From: Neoroseomonas lacus
GTDB lineage: Bacteria > Pseudomonadota > Alphaproteobacteria > Acetobacterales > Acetobacteraceae
Direction: 5' to 3'
DNA: 64,000 nucleotides
Assembly: GCF_014644535.1 (NCBI RefSeq)
Contig: NZ_BMKW01000001.1
Coordinates: forward strand, 62,001 to 126,000
The notes beneath the pieces are model-generated. The model saw only the letters and a list, made by a program, of their open reading frames with translations, was not told the origin of the DNA and did not search any database. The position numbers and the translations under genes were made by a program. This document shows positions 18,524 to 27,757 of the stretch, piece after piece. Each line of letters begins with the position of its first letter. The stretch's first letter is position 1.

Positions 18524-19420
18524 TCAAGCCCTCCCGAACAGACCGGCGGGTCGTGTCAGCAACACGATCGCCATGATGACGAAAATCACGGTGGCCGAAG
18601 CCTCTGGCCAATAGACCTTGGTCAGGCCCTCGACGATGCCGAGGCCGAACCCGGTGATGATGGAACCGAGGATCGAACCCATGCCGCCGATGACGACGAC
18701 AGCGAAGACGACGATGATCAGGTTCGTACCCATCTGCGGATTGACCGAGTAGATGGGGGCGGCCAGCACGCCGCCGAGGGCGGCGAGTGCGACGCCCGCG
18801 CCGTAGGTGAGTGTGATCATGCGCGGCACGTTGACGCCGAAGGCCTGCACCAGGGCGGCATTTTCGGTGGCGGCGCGCAGATAGGCGCCCAGGCGGGTCT
18901 TCTCGATCACCAGCCAGGTCGCCAGGCAGACGACGAGCGAGGAGATCACCACCCAGCCGCGATAGACCGGCATGAACATGAAGCCGAGATCCCACGCCCC
19001 GGAGAGTTCAGGCGGAATGCGGTAGGGCAGGCCCGATGAGCCGAACTGGTTGCGGAAGACGCCCTCGATGATCAGGCCGATGCCGAAGGTCAGCAGCAGG
19101 CCGTAGAGGTGGTCGAGCTTGTACAGCCGGCTGATCATCAAACGCTCGATGACGACGCCGGTGAAGCCGACGATCAGCGGAGCGAGGATCAGCGCCCACC
19201 AATAGCCGAGCCCGGCCCAGGCGAGCAGCATCCACGCCACGAAGGCGCCCATCATGAACTGGGCGCCATGGGTGAAGTTGATGATGTTGAGCAGCCCGAA
19301 GATCACCGCGAGGCCCAGCGAGAGCATCGCGTAGAAGGCGCCGTTGATCAGCCCGAGCAGAACCTGCCCGAACAGCAGCGGCGCCGGGACGCCGGTTATG
19401 GTCTCGATGAGTTCGAGCAT
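18524..19420 (-). CDS. LIV-type ABC transporter permease, LivH family
   Basis: 298 residues. The LivH-type core motifs are visible: GLINGAFYAMLSLGLAVIFG followed by NFTHGAQFMMGAF, the cytoplasmic EAA-like loop VQAFGVNVPRM and LAALGGVLAAPIYSVNPQMG. The conserved late segment GGMGSILGSIITGFGLGIVEGL is also present. It forms the translocation channel with LivM. It lies 17 bases after the last of the five receptor genes, so the order ATPases-receptors-permeases is unusual compared with the common receptor-H-M-G-F layout. Confidence 0.93.
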   Translation of the reverse strand: MLELIETITGVPAPLLFGQVLLGLINGAFYAMLSLGLAVIFGLLNIINFTHGAQFMMGAFVAWMLLAWAGLGYWWALILAPLIVGFTGVVIERLMISRLYKLDHLYGLLLTFGIGLIIEGVFRNQFGSSGLPYRIPPELSGAWDLGFMFMPVYRGWVVISSLVVCLATWLVIEKTRLGAYLRAATENAALVQAFGVNVPRMITLTYGAGVALAALGGVLAAPIYSVNPQMGTNLIIVVFAVVVIGGMGSILGSIITGFGLGIVEGLTKVYWPEASATVIFVIMAIVLLTRPAGLFGRA

Positions 19421-19437
19421 TGACGATCAGGTCCTTG

Positions 19438-20655
19438 TCACGAATGCACGAAGGGGCAGCCGCCCTCGGCGAGGGGGCGGAAGGCCTCCTCCGCCGGGGT
19501 GGTGGCGGCGACCTTGTAGTAGTCCCACGGGCCGGAGGATTCGGCCGGTGTCTTCACCTCGAACAGATAGACGGGGTGCAGCTTGCGCCCGTCCTCGCGG
19601 ATGCGGCCGGGGCCGAAGGCGTCGTCATCGGTCGGCATCGCCTTCATGCGGGCGACGGCGGCGCGGCCATCGGCCTTCGCCGCGGCGGCGCCCATGTCGG
19701 CGACGGCCTTGAGGTAGTGCAGCGCCGCGCCGTAGCAGCCCGCCGGCACCTGGCTGGGCGGGCGGTCCTGGTTGCGGGCGCGCACGCGGCTGGACAGCGC
19801 CCGGGTGCGGTCGTTGAGGTCCCAATAGAAGGCCTCGGTCAGCAGCAGCCCCTGCCCGGCATCGAGGCCGAGGGCGTGGATGTCGGTGCTGCTCATCAGC
19901 AGGGCGGCGAGCTTCATCGTGCGGTGCAGGCCGAATTCGCGCGCCGCCTTGATGGTGTTGATGGTATCGCCCGACGCATTGGCCATGCCGAGCACCTTGG
20001 CGCGCGAGGCCTGGGCCTGCAGCACGAAGGCGGAAAAATCGGTGGTCTGCGGGAAGGGATAGCGCGAGGCGCCAAGCACGCGTCCGCCGGCGGCCTCCAC
20101 GAAGCGCGAGGTGTCGCGTTGCAGGGCGTGGCCGAAGGCGTAGTCGGCGGTGACGAAGTACCAGGTGTCGCCGCCATTGCGCACGATGGCGCCGCCGGTG
20201 CCCTTGGCCAGCATGTAGGTGTCGTAGGTCCAGTGCACCGTGTTCGGGCTGCATTGCGACCCGGTGAGGTCGGAGGATGCCGCGCCTGAATTCAGGAAGA
20301 CCTTGTTCTTTTCCTTGGCGATCTGGTTGACGGCGAAGGCGACCGAGGAGGTCGGCACATCGACGATCGCGTCCATCCCCTGGTCGTACCATTGGCGGGC
20401 GATGTTGGCGCCGACATCAGGCTTGTTCTGGTGGTCGGCGCCGATCACCTCGACGGTGAAGCCGCGACCCGCGAATTCCTCGGCGGCGACCTGGGTCATC
20501 AGCAGGCTGGCGGGGCCGGTGCTGTCACGGTACGGACCGGACATGTCGGTCAGCACGCCGAGGCGAATGGTCTGCCCCTGCGCGCGGGCGCGCGAGAGCG
20601 GCGCGACCGCGGCAAGGGAGCTGGCGGCGAGAAGGCTACGGCGATTGATTTCCAT
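19438..20655 (-). CDS. LIV-type ABC receptor, tandem copy 5 of 5
   Basis: 405 residues, a periplasmic-binding fold type I receptor. The signal peptide MEINRRSLLAASSLAAVAPL carries a twin-arginine pair and ends near ARA-Q. The mature N-terminus RLGVLTDMSGPYRD is the strand-loop that usually contacts the ligand head group in these receptors. Blocks shared with the other four copies are SSVAFAVNQIAKEKNK, VTADYAFGHALQRDT and CPFV at the C-terminus. It is the most divergent in its middle: FGLHRTMKLAALLMSSTDIHALGL replaces the IKQA.EFG run of the others. AAGGAG eight bases before the ATG at 20655 fixes the start. Ligand unknown. Confidence 0.93.
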   Translation of the reverse strand: MEINRRSLLAASSLAAVAPLSRARAQGQTIRLGVLTDMSGPYRDSTGPASLLMTQVAAEEFAGRGFTVEVIGADHQNKPDVGANIARQWYDQGMDAIVDVPTSSVAFAVNQIAKEKNKVFLNSGAASSDLTGSQCSPNTVHWTYDTYMLAKGTGGAIVRNGGDTWYFVTADYAFGHALQRDTSRFVEAAGGRVLGASRYPFPQTTDFSAFVLQAQASRAKVLGMANASGDTINTIKAAREFGLHRTMKLAALLMSSTDIHALGLDAGQGLLLTEAFYWDLNDRTRALSSRVRARNQDRPPSQVPAGCYGAALHYLKAVADMGAAAAKADGRAAVARMKAMPTDDDAFGPGRIREDGRKLHPVYLFEVKTPAESSGPWDYYKVAATTPAEEAFRPLAEGGCPFVHS

Positions 20656-20731
20656 GTCCCCATTCTCCTTGTCGGCGTAGGGCGATCGGCGGGCGGGGGC
20701 GTTTCCCCGTCCCGCCGGCCGCCGGCCTGGT

Positions 20732-21964
20732 TCAGCCACGCACCAGCGGACAATTGCCCTCGGCGAGGGGGCGGAACGCCTCGTCGCCGGCGGTTGTCTG
20801 CAGCAGTTTATAGTAATCGTACCGGCCGGTGCTTTCGGCCGGTGTCTTCACCTCGAAAAGATAGGCGGGGTGCAGTTTCCGCCCGTCCTCGCGGATGCGC
20901 CCAGGGCCGAAGCAGTCGTCGTCGCAGGGCATCGCCTTCATCCGGGCGACGACCTCGGCGCCGTTGGCCTTGGCACGCGCGACGCCCATGTCGGCGACCG
21001 CCTTCAGGTAGTGGACCACCGATGCATAACCGCCAGCATGGTTCATGCAGAGCGGCACATTCGGCTGCAGTTCGGATTGGACGCGGCGGGTGAAGGCGCG
21101 CGTCCGGTCATTGAGGTCCCAGTAGAAAGTCTCGGTGCAGATCAGCCCCTGCGTGGTGGCAAGACCGAGGGAATGCACATCCGGCATGAACATCAGCAGC
21201 GAGGCGAGCTTGATACCGCGCCGGATAAGCCCGAATTCGGAGGCCTGCTTGATACAATTGATGGTGTCGCTGCCGGCGTTGGCGAGGCCGATCACCTTGG
21301 GCCGCGCCGCCTGCGCCTGGAGTAGGAAGGCCGAGAAGTCGGTGGTTCCCGGGAAAGGCGTGCGCGCCTGACCCAGCACTTGCCCGCCGGCTGCGCGGAC
21401 GAAATTCGCCGTGTCGCGTTCCAGCGCATGACCGAAGGCGTAGTCCGCGGTGATGAAATACCAACTGTCGCCACCGGCGCGAACTGTCGCCCCACCGGTC
21501 GACTTCGCCAGCATGAAGGTGTCGTAGGTCCAATGGACCAGGTTCGGCGAACAGGCCCTCCCGGTGAGGTCCGAGGTCGCCGAGGATGAGTTCAGGAAGA
21601 CCTTGTTCTTGTCGCGCACGACGTCATTGACCGCGAGCGCGACGGAGGAGGCGCCGCCATCGACCACCACATCGACCCCGTCGCGGTCGAACCAGGCGCG
21701 CGTGACGTTGGAACCGACATCGGCGCGGTTCTGGTTGTCGGCGTAGACGACCTCGATATTGAAGCCGCGATTGGCGAATTCGGCCGCGGCCTGGCGGACG
21801 CAGGCCAGTTCGTTCGGGCCCGTGACGTCGCGATAGGTGCCGGAGAAATCGCACAGCAGGGCGATCTTGATCGTATTCGCCGCCTGTGCCCGGGCCTGCG
21901 AAAAAGGCATCGCACCAAACCCGGCACCGGCGGCAAGGACGCTACGGCGGCTGATCTCTGTCAT
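20732..21964 (-). CDS. LIV-type ABC receptor, tandem copy 4 of 5
   Basis: 410 residues with a Tat-like signal (SRRSVLAAGAGFGAMPF, cleavage near ARA-Q). The first mature block is IALLCDFSGTYRDVTGP. It differs from its neighbours at likely ligand-contact sites: GGASSVALAVNDVVRDKNK in place of the TSSVALAVNQ run, and NLVHWTYDTFMLAKSTGGATVR. Its C-terminal third (FGPGRIREDGRKLHPAYLFEV) is closest to copy 5. It lies 76 bases upstream of copy 5 and 63 downstream of copy 3, in one operon. The ligand is probably an amino acid, amide or small organic acid, by family only. Confidence 0.93.
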   Translation of the reverse strand: MTEISRRSVLAAGAGFGAMPFSQARAQAANTIKIALLCDFSGTYRDVTGPNELACVRQAAAEFANRGFNIEVVYADNQNRADVGSNVTRAWFDRDGVDVVVDGGASSVALAVNDVVRDKNKVFLNSSSATSDLTGRACSPNLVHWTYDTFMLAKSTGGATVRAGGDSWYFITADYAFGHALERDTANFVRAAGGQVLGQARTPFPGTTDFSAFLLQAQAARPKVIGLANAGSDTINCIKQASEFGLIRRGIKLASLLMFMPDVHSLGLATTQGLICTETFYWDLNDRTRAFTRRVQSELQPNVPLCMNHAGGYASVVHYLKAVADMGVARAKANGAEVVARMKAMPCDDDCFGPGRIREDGRKLHPAYLFEVKTPAESTGRYDYYKLLQTTAGDEAFRPLAEGNCPLVRG

Positions 21965-22027
21965 TCTTTGTACCTCCCCTATCGTTGTTGACGCGTCTTG
22001 TTGCGCGCTGGGTGGTCGGCAGCGACC

Positions 22028-23254
22028 TCAGCCGCGTACCAGCGGGCAATTGCCTTCGGCGAGCGGGCGGAAGGCCTCGTTCGCCGGGGTGGTCTGGGCC
22101 ACCTTGTAGTAGTCCCACGGGCCGGTGCTCTCCTCGGGCGACTTCACCTCGAGCAGGTAGGAGGGCAGCAGGCGGCGACCATCCGCGCGGATCTCGCAGC
22201 GGCCGAACAGGTCGTCCTCCGACGGGCGCGCCTTCATGCGGTTGACCAGGTCGACGCCCGAAGCCTTGGCGGCCGGCACGCCCATGTCGGCGACGGTCTT
22301 GAGGAAGTGCAGCGCGCCCGAATAGCAGCCGGCATGGATCATGTTCGGGTAGTTGGTCGGCGTGCGACGCACCACGCGCTGGGTCCAGGCGCGCGTCTTG
22401 TCGTTCATCGTCCAATAGAATGTCTCGGTGCAGATCAGGCCCTTGGCGGTCTGCAGGCCGATGCCGTTGATGTCGTTGATGAACAGCAGCAGCGCGGCGA
22501 GCTTGATGCCGCCGCGGGTGATGCCGAATTCCGCTGCCTGCTTCACGCAATTGGCGGTGTCACCGCCGGCATTGGCCAAGCCGATCACCTTCGGCCGCGC
22601 GGCCTGCGCCTGGAGCAGGAAGGAGGAGAAGTCCGAGGTGCCCGGGAAGGGCGTGCGGACATTGCCCAGGATGCGCCCACCGGCGGCGCGCACGAAGGCC
22701 ATAGTGTCGCGCTCCAGCGCATGGCCGAAGGCGTAGTCGGCGGTGATGAAGTACCAGCTGTCGCCGCCTGCGCGCACCATCGCGCCGCCGGTGGACTTCG
22801 CCAGCATGTAGGTGTCGTAGGCCCAGTGGATCGTGGTCGCGGCGCATTGCGCGCCGGTCAGGTCGGCGGTGGCGGAGCCGACATTGATGTAGGCCTTGTT
22901 CTTCTCCTTGGCGATCTGGTTGACCGCGAGCCCGACGGAGGAGGTCGGCACGTCGAGGATCAGGTCGACGCCCTGGTCATACCATTGCCGTGCGATGTTG
23001 GAGCCGACGTCGGGCTTGTTCTGGTGGTCGGCGTCCAGCACCTCGACGGTGAAGCCGTGGCTGGTGCCGAATTCGGCGACCGCTTCCCTCGTCGCAGCAA
23101 CCGAAGTCGGCCCGGTGTTGTCGCGATAGGTGCCGGACATGTCGGTCAGCACGCCGATCTTGATGGTGTTGGCCTGCGCGCGCGCACGCGACAACGGCGC
23201 GATGGCGGTAGCGGCGGCAGCGCCAGCGAGCACGGAGCGTCGGGTCAATTCCAT
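22028..23254 (-). CDS. LIV-type ABC receptor, tandem copy 3 of 5
   Basis: 408 residues. The signal peptide MELTRRSVLAGAAAATAIAP has the twin arginines of the group. The mature protein opens IGVLTDMSGTYRDNTGPTSV, nearly the same as copy 5, whereas its middle (VIGLANAGGDTANCVKQAAEFG) resembles copies 1 and 2. The C-terminal half has private features: AYINVGSATADLTGAQC, TFYWTMNDKTRAWTQRV and a Cys in FGRCEIRADGRRL. This mosaic similarity suggests recombination between copies or stepwise duplication. The five copies share the final motif NCPLVR/GCPLVR. Confidence 0.93.
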   Translation of the reverse strand: MELTRRSVLAGAAAATAIAPLSRARAQANTIKIGVLTDMSGTYRDNTGPTSVAATREAVAEFGTSHGFTVEVLDADHQNKPDVGSNIARQWYDQGVDLILDVPTSSVGLAVNQIAKEKNKAYINVGSATADLTGAQCAATTIHWAYDTYMLAKSTGGAMVRAGGDSWYFITADYAFGHALERDTMAFVRAAGGRILGNVRTPFPGTSDFSSFLLQAQAARPKVIGLANAGGDTANCVKQAAEFGITRGGIKLAALLLFINDINGIGLQTAKGLICTETFYWTMNDKTRAWTQRVVRRTPTNYPNMIHAGCYSGALHFLKTVADMGVPAAKASGVDLVNRMKARPSEDDLFGRCEIRADGRRLLPSYLLEVKSPEESTGPWDYYKVAQTTPANEAFRPLAEGNCPLVRG

Positions 23255-23328
23255 CGGGCGAAATCCTCCATCATTGGTTTGCTTGTCGTTGCCGGGCGGG
23301 GGTCGTTGCCCCGCCGGGGGTATTCGGA

Positions 23329-24567
23329 TCAGGCGCGCACGAGCGGGCAGCCGCCTTCGGACAGCGGGCGGAAGGCCTCGTCCGCCGGCGTCGTCTGCAG
23401 CACCTTGTAGTAGTCCCAGGCGCCGCGGCTCTCGCCTGGCGCCTTCACCTCCATCAGGTAGGCCGGCATGATCCGGCGCCCATCGGCGCGGATCGAGGTG
23501 GCGCCGAAGGCGTCGTCCTGCACCGGCATCGCCTTCATGCGCGCGACGGTTGCCACGCCATCGGCCTTGGCCGCCTCGGCCCCCAGTTCCAGCACCGCCT
23601 TGATGTAGTGCATCGCCCCCGAATAGCAGCCCGCCTGCGCCATGCCCGGGCGCAGCTGCTGCGGCATGTTCGGCAGCACGCGGGCGGTGAAGGCGCGCGT
23701 GTTGTCGTTGAGATCCCAGTAGAAGGTCTCGGTGCAGACAAGGCCCTGGGCGGTTTGCAGCCCCAGCGCGTGGACGTCGGAGATGAACATCAGCAGGGCC
23801 GCAAGCTTAACGCCGCGGCGGGTCAGCCCGAATTCCGCCGCCTGCTTGATGCAATTGATGGTATCGCCGCCGGCATTGGCGAGGCCGACGACCTTGGCGC
23901 GCGAGGCCTGCGCCTGCACCAGGAAGCTGCTGAAATCGCTCGTGCCGGGGAACGGCGTGCGCACCTGGCCGAGCACACGCCCGCCGGCCGCCTTCACGAA
24001 ATTGCCGGTGTCGCGTTCCAGCGCATGGCCGAAGGCGTAGTCGGCGGTGATGAAGAACCAGGTGTCGCCGCCCGCGCGAACCATCGCACCACCCGTGCTC
24101 TTGGCGAGCATGTAGGTGTCGTAGGTCCAGTGGATGGTGTTGGGCGAGCAGGCTGACCCCGTGAGATCCGAGGTGGCGCCCGAGGAGTTGATGTAGACCT
24201 TGTTCTTCTCCCGCACGACCTGGTTCACGGCGAGTGCGACCGAGGAGGTCGGCACGTCGATGATCATGTCCACGCCGTCGCGGTCGAGCCACTGCCGCGC
24301 GATGTTCACCCCGACATCGGGGCGGTTCTGGTGGTCAGCGACCACCACTTCCACATTCAACCCGCGCAGCGTGGCACCCAGGTCGGCGATGGCCTGGCGC
24401 ACGCAGGCCACCGAGCCCGGGCCATTCACGTCCCGGTACAGGCCGGACTGGTCGTTCAGCACGCCGATCTTGACGGTATTGGTCGCCTGCGCGCGCGCGC
24501 GATGCAGCGGCAGCGCGCCGAGGGCGGCCCCGGCGGCGAGAAGGCCGCGACGATGAATTCCGGTCAT
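23329..24567 (-). CDS. LIV-type ABC receptor, tandem copy 2 of 5
   Basis: 412 residues. The start at 24567 is chosen because GGGAGA lies seven bases upstream; an in-frame ATG at 24585 would place that site inside the gene. The signal is MTGIHRRGLLAAGAALGALP. Characteristic blocks are IGVLNDQSGLYRDVNGPGSV, VDMIIDVPTSSVALAVNQVV and TNTVKIG at the mature end. The C-terminal domain (FGATSIRADGRRIMPAYLMEV) groups it with copy 1. The DQSGLYRD variant of the first ligand loop differs from DMSGTYRD or DFSGTYRD in its neighbours, consistent with a different ligand preference. Confidence 0.93.
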   Translation of the reverse strand: MTGIHRRGLLAAGAALGALPLHRARAQATNTVKIGVLNDQSGLYRDVNGPGSVACVRQAIADLGATLRGLNVEVVVADHQNRPDVGVNIARQWLDRDGVDMIIDVPTSSVALAVNQVVREKNKVYINSSGATSDLTGSACSPNTIHWTYDTYMLAKSTGGAMVRAGGDTWFFITADYAFGHALERDTGNFVKAAGGRVLGQVRTPFPGTSDFSSFLVQAQASRAKVVGLANAGGDTINCIKQAAEFGLTRRGVKLAALLMFISDVHALGLQTAQGLVCTETFYWDLNDNTRAFTARVLPNMPQQLRPGMAQAGCYSGAMHYIKAVLELGAEAAKADGVATVARMKAMPVQDDAFGATSIRADGRRIMPAYLMEVKAPGESRGAWDYYKVLQTTPADEAFRPLSEGGCPLVRA

Positions 24568-24614
24568 TCCTGTCTCCCTGCTCATGCTTGTCGATCCGGT
24601 GTGGTTCCGCGCTG

Positions 24615-25856
24615 TCAGCTGCGCACGAGCGGGCAGCCGCCGGCGGCCATCGGACGGAAGGCCTCATCCGCCGGGGTGGTCTGAAGCAGCTTGTAGTAGT
24701 CGTAGGGCGCGCGGCTCTCGGCCGGTGCCTTGACCTCGAACAGATAGGCCGGGGTGATGCGGCGGCCATCGGCGCGGATCGAGGTGTCGCCGAAGGCGTC
24801 GTCGACCACCGGCATCGCCTTCATGCGCGCGACCGTCGCGGCGCCATCGGCCTTGGCGGCGGCGGCGCCCATCTCCTTGACCGCCTTGAGGTAATGCAGC
24901 GAGGCGGAGTAGCAGCCGGCCTGCACCATGGAGGGCGGCGCATTCGCCGGCATGCGCGGCCGCACGCGGCCGGTGAAGGCGCGGGTCTTGTCGTTCAGGT
25001 CCCAGTAGAAGGTCTCGGTCATCACCAGACCCTTGGCCGTTTGCAGGCCAAGCGCATGCACGTCGGTGATGAAGACCAGCAGGCCGGCAAGCTTCACTCC
25101 GCGCGAGGTGATGCCGAATTCCGCCGCCTGCTTGATGCAATTCGTGGTGTCCGCCCCCGCATTGGCGAGGCCGATCACCTTGGCGCGCGAGGTCTGCGCC
25201 TGCAGCAGGAAGGAGGAGAAATCCGTCGTCCCCGGAAATGGCGTACGGACATTGCCCAGCACCCGCCCGCCGGCGGCGCGCACGAATTCCGAGGTGTCGC
25301 GTTCCAGCGCGTGGCCGAAGGCGTAGTCGGCGGTGATGAAGTACCAGGTGTCGCCGCCCGCGCGCACCATCGCCGCGCCGGTGCTGTGTGCCAGCATCCA
25401 GGTGTCGTAGGTCCAGTGGATGGTGTTGGCGGTGCAGGCCGCGCCGGTCAGGTCGGAGGTCGCGGCCCCCGAATTCAGCATGACCTTGTTCTTTTCCTTG
25501 ACCAGCTGGTTCAACGCCAGCGCGACCGAGGAGGTGGTCGCGTCCGTGATCATGTCGACGCCATCACGGTCGAACCACTGGCGCGCGATGGTCGAGCCGA
25601 CGTCCGGCTTGTTCTGGTGGTCGGCTTCGACGACTTCGACATTGAAGCCCTGGGCGCCGAATTCCTGGACCGCCTGGCGCACGCAAATGGTCGAACCGGG
25701 CCCGCCAAGGTCACGATAGGTGCCCGAGGCATCGCCGAGCACACCGATCTTGATGGTGTTGGCGGCCTGGGCGCGGGCGCGCGCGATCGGCAGGGCACCC
25801 CAGGTCGCGGCGGCGGCGGCGCCGGCGAGAACACCGCGGCGAGATGTTTCGGTCAT
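24615..25856 (-). CDS. LIV-type ABC receptor, tandem copy 1 of 5
   Basis: 413 residues from the ATG at 25856; AGGAGG lies six bases upstream and therefore excludes the in-frame ATG at 25862, which abuts it. The signal is MTETSRRGVLAGAAAAATWG. The ligand loop reads IGVLGDASGTYRDLGGPGST, again different from the other copies. SSVALALNQLVKEKNKVMLNS and the shared FITADYAFGHALERDT follow. It is the first receptor after livF (gap 60 bases) and thus promoter-proximal among the five. Functionally it should deliver ligand to the LivHM channel powered by LivGF. Confidence 0.93.
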   Translation of the reverse strand: MTETSRRGVLAGAAAAATWGALPIARARAQAANTIKIGVLGDASGTYRDLGGPGSTICVRQAVQEFGAQGFNVEVVEADHQNKPDVGSTIARQWFDRDGVDMITDATTSSVALALNQLVKEKNKVMLNSGAATSDLTGAACTANTIHWTYDTWMLAHSTGAAMVRAGGDTWYFITADYAFGHALERDTSEFVRAAGGRVLGNVRTPFPGTTDFSSFLLQAQTSRAKVIGLANAGADTTNCIKQAAEFGITSRGVKLAGLLVFITDVHALGLQTAKGLVMTETFYWDLNDKTRAFTGRVRPRMPANAPPSMVQAGCYSASLHYLKAVKEMGAAAAKADGAATVARMKAMPVVDDAFGDTSIRADGRRITPAYLFEVKAPAESRAPYDYYKLLQTTPADEAFRPMAAGGCPLVRS

Positions 25857-25916
25857 GTTCATCCTCCTGTGGAACCGTCGCGCCACGTCCTGGCGCGGCG
25901 GTCGTCATTGATGCGG

Positions 25917-26660
25917 TCAGACGCCGAGATATTCGTGCAGGCGGCCCATCGATCCGGCGAGTTCATCATTGCGGACCATGTCCACGACCTTGCCGTGTTC
26001 CATGACGTAGTGCCGGTCGGCGACAGTCTGGGCGAAGCGGAAATTCTGCTCGACCAGCAGCACGGTGAAGCCGCGCTGCTTCAGCGCGCGGATGGTGTGG
26101 CCGATCTGCTGCACGATGACCGGGGCGAGGCCTTCCGAAGGTTCGTCGAGCAGCAGCAACTTCGCCCCGGTGCGCAGGATGCGCGCGATGGCGAGCATCT
26201 GCTGCTCGCCGCCCGACAGCTTGGTTCCCTGGCTGCGCGCACGTTCCTTGAGGTTGGGGAACAGCGTGTAGATTTCCTCGATCGGCAGGCCACCGGGCAG
26301 CACGACCGGCGGCAGCATCAGATTTTCGGTGACGTCGAGCGAGGCGAAGATGCCGCGTTCCTCCGGGCACCAGGCGATGCCGGCGCGGGCGATGACGTCC
26401 GAGCGCGCATCGACCAGCTCGCGCCCTCCATAGGTGATCGAGCCGCTGCGCCGCCCGACTACGCCCATGATCGAGCGCAGCGTCGTCGTCTTGCCCGCGC
26501 CGTTGCGGCCGAGCAGGGTGACCACCTCGCCGGCATGGATGTCGATGTCGACGCCGTGCAGCACATGGCTTTCGCCGTACCAGGCCTGGAGCCCTCGGAC
26601 AGTCAGCAGCGGCGCGCCCCCCTGCCCCGTGGCCGGCCGATCGGTGAGGGTCTCAGCCAT
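25917..26660 (-). CDS. LIV-type ABC transporter ATP-binding protein, LivF family
   Basis: 247 residues. Walker A is GRNGAGKT, the LivF-type block IARAGIAWCPEERGIF follows, the signature is KLSGGEQQMLAIARIL, and Walker B is LLLLDEPSEGLAPVI. LLVEQNFRFAQTVADRHYVMEHG is the canonical LivF C-terminal switch segment. The ATG at 26660 overlaps the livG stop by eight bases, so the two ATPases are coupled. A longer in-frame start would lie deep inside livG and was rejected. It supplies energy for the LivHM channel with LivG. Confidence 0.93.
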   Translation of the reverse strand: MAETLTDRPATGQGGAPLLTVRGLQAWYGESHVLHGVDIDIHAGEVVTLLGRNGAGKTTTLRSIMGVVGRRSGSITYGGRELVDARSDVIARAGIAWCPEERGIFASLDVTENLMLPPVVLPGGLPIEEIYTLFPNLKERARSQGTKLSGGEQQMLAIARILRTGAKLLLLDEPSEGLAPVIVQQIGHTIRALKQRGFTVLLVEQNFRFAQTVADRHYVMEHGKVVDMVRNDELAGSMGRLHEYLGV

Positions 26661-27423
26661 GGGCGGCCTCCGTGGACGCTTCGTCACCGAGATAGGCGGC
26701 GATGACATCGGGGTTGCGCGCGACGGTTGCATAGTCACCCTCGGCCAACACGCTGCCGCGGGCCAGCACGGTGATGAAATCGCACAGGCCGGAGACGACG
26801 GTGAGGTTGTGTTCGACGAGCAGCACGGTGCGGCCGGCCGAGACGCGACGGATCAACTGCACGATGCGCCCGACATCGTCATGCGTCATGCCCGCGGTCG
26901 GTTCGTCGAGCAGCATCATTACCGGGTCGAGCGCGAGGGTTGTTGCGATTTCCAGCGCCCGCTTGCGGCCATAGGGCAGTTCGCCCGCCGTCAGGCCGGC
27001 ATAGGCGGTCAGGCCGACATCCTCGAGCAGTTCGCGCGCACGGGCGTCATACTGCCGCAGCAGCGAATCCGAGCGCCAAAAATCGAACGACCCGCCGCGC
27101 TGGCGCTGCAGGGCGACGCGGACATTCTCGAGCACGCTCAGATGCGGGAATACCGCCGAGATCTGGAACGACCGCACGAGGCCGAGCCGCGCCACCTCGG
27201 CCGGCTTCATGCCGGTGATGTCGCGCCCATCGTAACGGATGCTCCCGCGGGTCGGCTGCAGGAACTTGGTCAGCAGATTGAAGCAGGTGGTCTTGCCGGC
27301 ACCGTTCGGGCCGATGAGGCCGTGAATCGTGCCGCGGCGGATCGACAGGTTGACGTCGTTCACGGCCACGAAGCCGCGAAACTCCTTCGTCAGTCCGACT
27401 GTCTGCAGGATGGCATCAGACAC
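26653..27423 (-). CDS. LIV-type ABC transporter ATP-binding protein, LivG family
   Basis: 256 residues. Walker A is GPNGAGKTT, with ITGMKPAEVARLGLVRSFQ, the LivG-specific Q-loop region, next. The signature region is LPYGRKRALEIATTLA and Walker B is MMLLDEPTAGMTHDD, followed by LLVEHNLTVVSGLCD. The start is a GTG at 27423: GGAGAGG lies seven bases before it and would be inside the coding region if the ATG at 27441 were used. It is the first gene of the nine-gene operon, and the promoter must lie in 27424-27580. Confidence 0.9.
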   Translation of the reverse strand: MSDAILQTVGLTKEFRGFVAVNDVNLSIRRGTIHGLIGPNGAGKTTCFNLLTKFLQPTRGSIRYDGRDITGMKPAEVARLGLVRSFQISAVFPHLSVLENVRVALQRQRGGSFDFWRSDSLLRQYDARARELLEDVGLTAYAGLTAGELPYGRKRALEIATTLALDPVMMLLDEPTAGMTHDDVGRIVQLIRRVSAGRTVLLVEHNLTVVSGLCDFITVLARGSVLAEGDYATVARNPDVIAAYLGDEASTEAAHG

Positions 27424-27757
27424 CCTTGAACCTCTCCCCATATCGGCGGTCCGGCTGGCCGCTCGTGTTCTGTTCGTCGATGTAGGCGAGGCGCGGTGGA
27501 GCGCGCAAGGCGGGCGAGATGAAAGCCGCACTTTTCCTGCGTTACCGCTGGTCGGAGAATGAATGGCGGGCGAAATGCATGAAAAAGGGGCAGCCTGGTG
27601 GGCTACCCCTGTCGAATCAGCGGCCGGGAGATCCCCGGCTTATCGGGCCAAGCGTACACCGGCGCCTGGCGAGAGTTCAGTGGCCGCTAGATCAGTCCGG
27701 CGTCCGACCCGGCCGGCGCCGGAGAACGCGCCCGATGGCGCCTTCTCCGACCGGCAT
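27424..27757. other. Intergenic region between tig and the LIV operon
   Basis: 334 bases with no gene. The part next to 27758 is the 3' region of tig and contains an intrinsic terminator at 27582-27609. The part next to 27423 should hold the promoter of the LIV operon. No riboswitch fold or clear operator was recognised. Confidence 0.5.
27582..27609 (-). terminator. Intrinsic terminator downstream of tig
   Basis: On the minus strand a GC-rich stem with one mismatch (arms GGGGTAGCC and GGCTGCCCC around a short loop) is followed directly by TTTTT. This is the best intrinsic terminator in the window. It separates tig from the downstream LIV operon on the same strand. Confidence 0.75.

Noticed and set aside
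24588..26705. Rightward open frame of about 700 codons over a receptor gene and livF
   Set aside because: It is antisense to well-supported ABC genes, with composition rich in Arg, Gly and His and no motif of its own. Similar long mirror frames at 4612-6195, 8582-10141, 10159-11733, 15664-17073 and 17255-19039 were rejected for the same reason.
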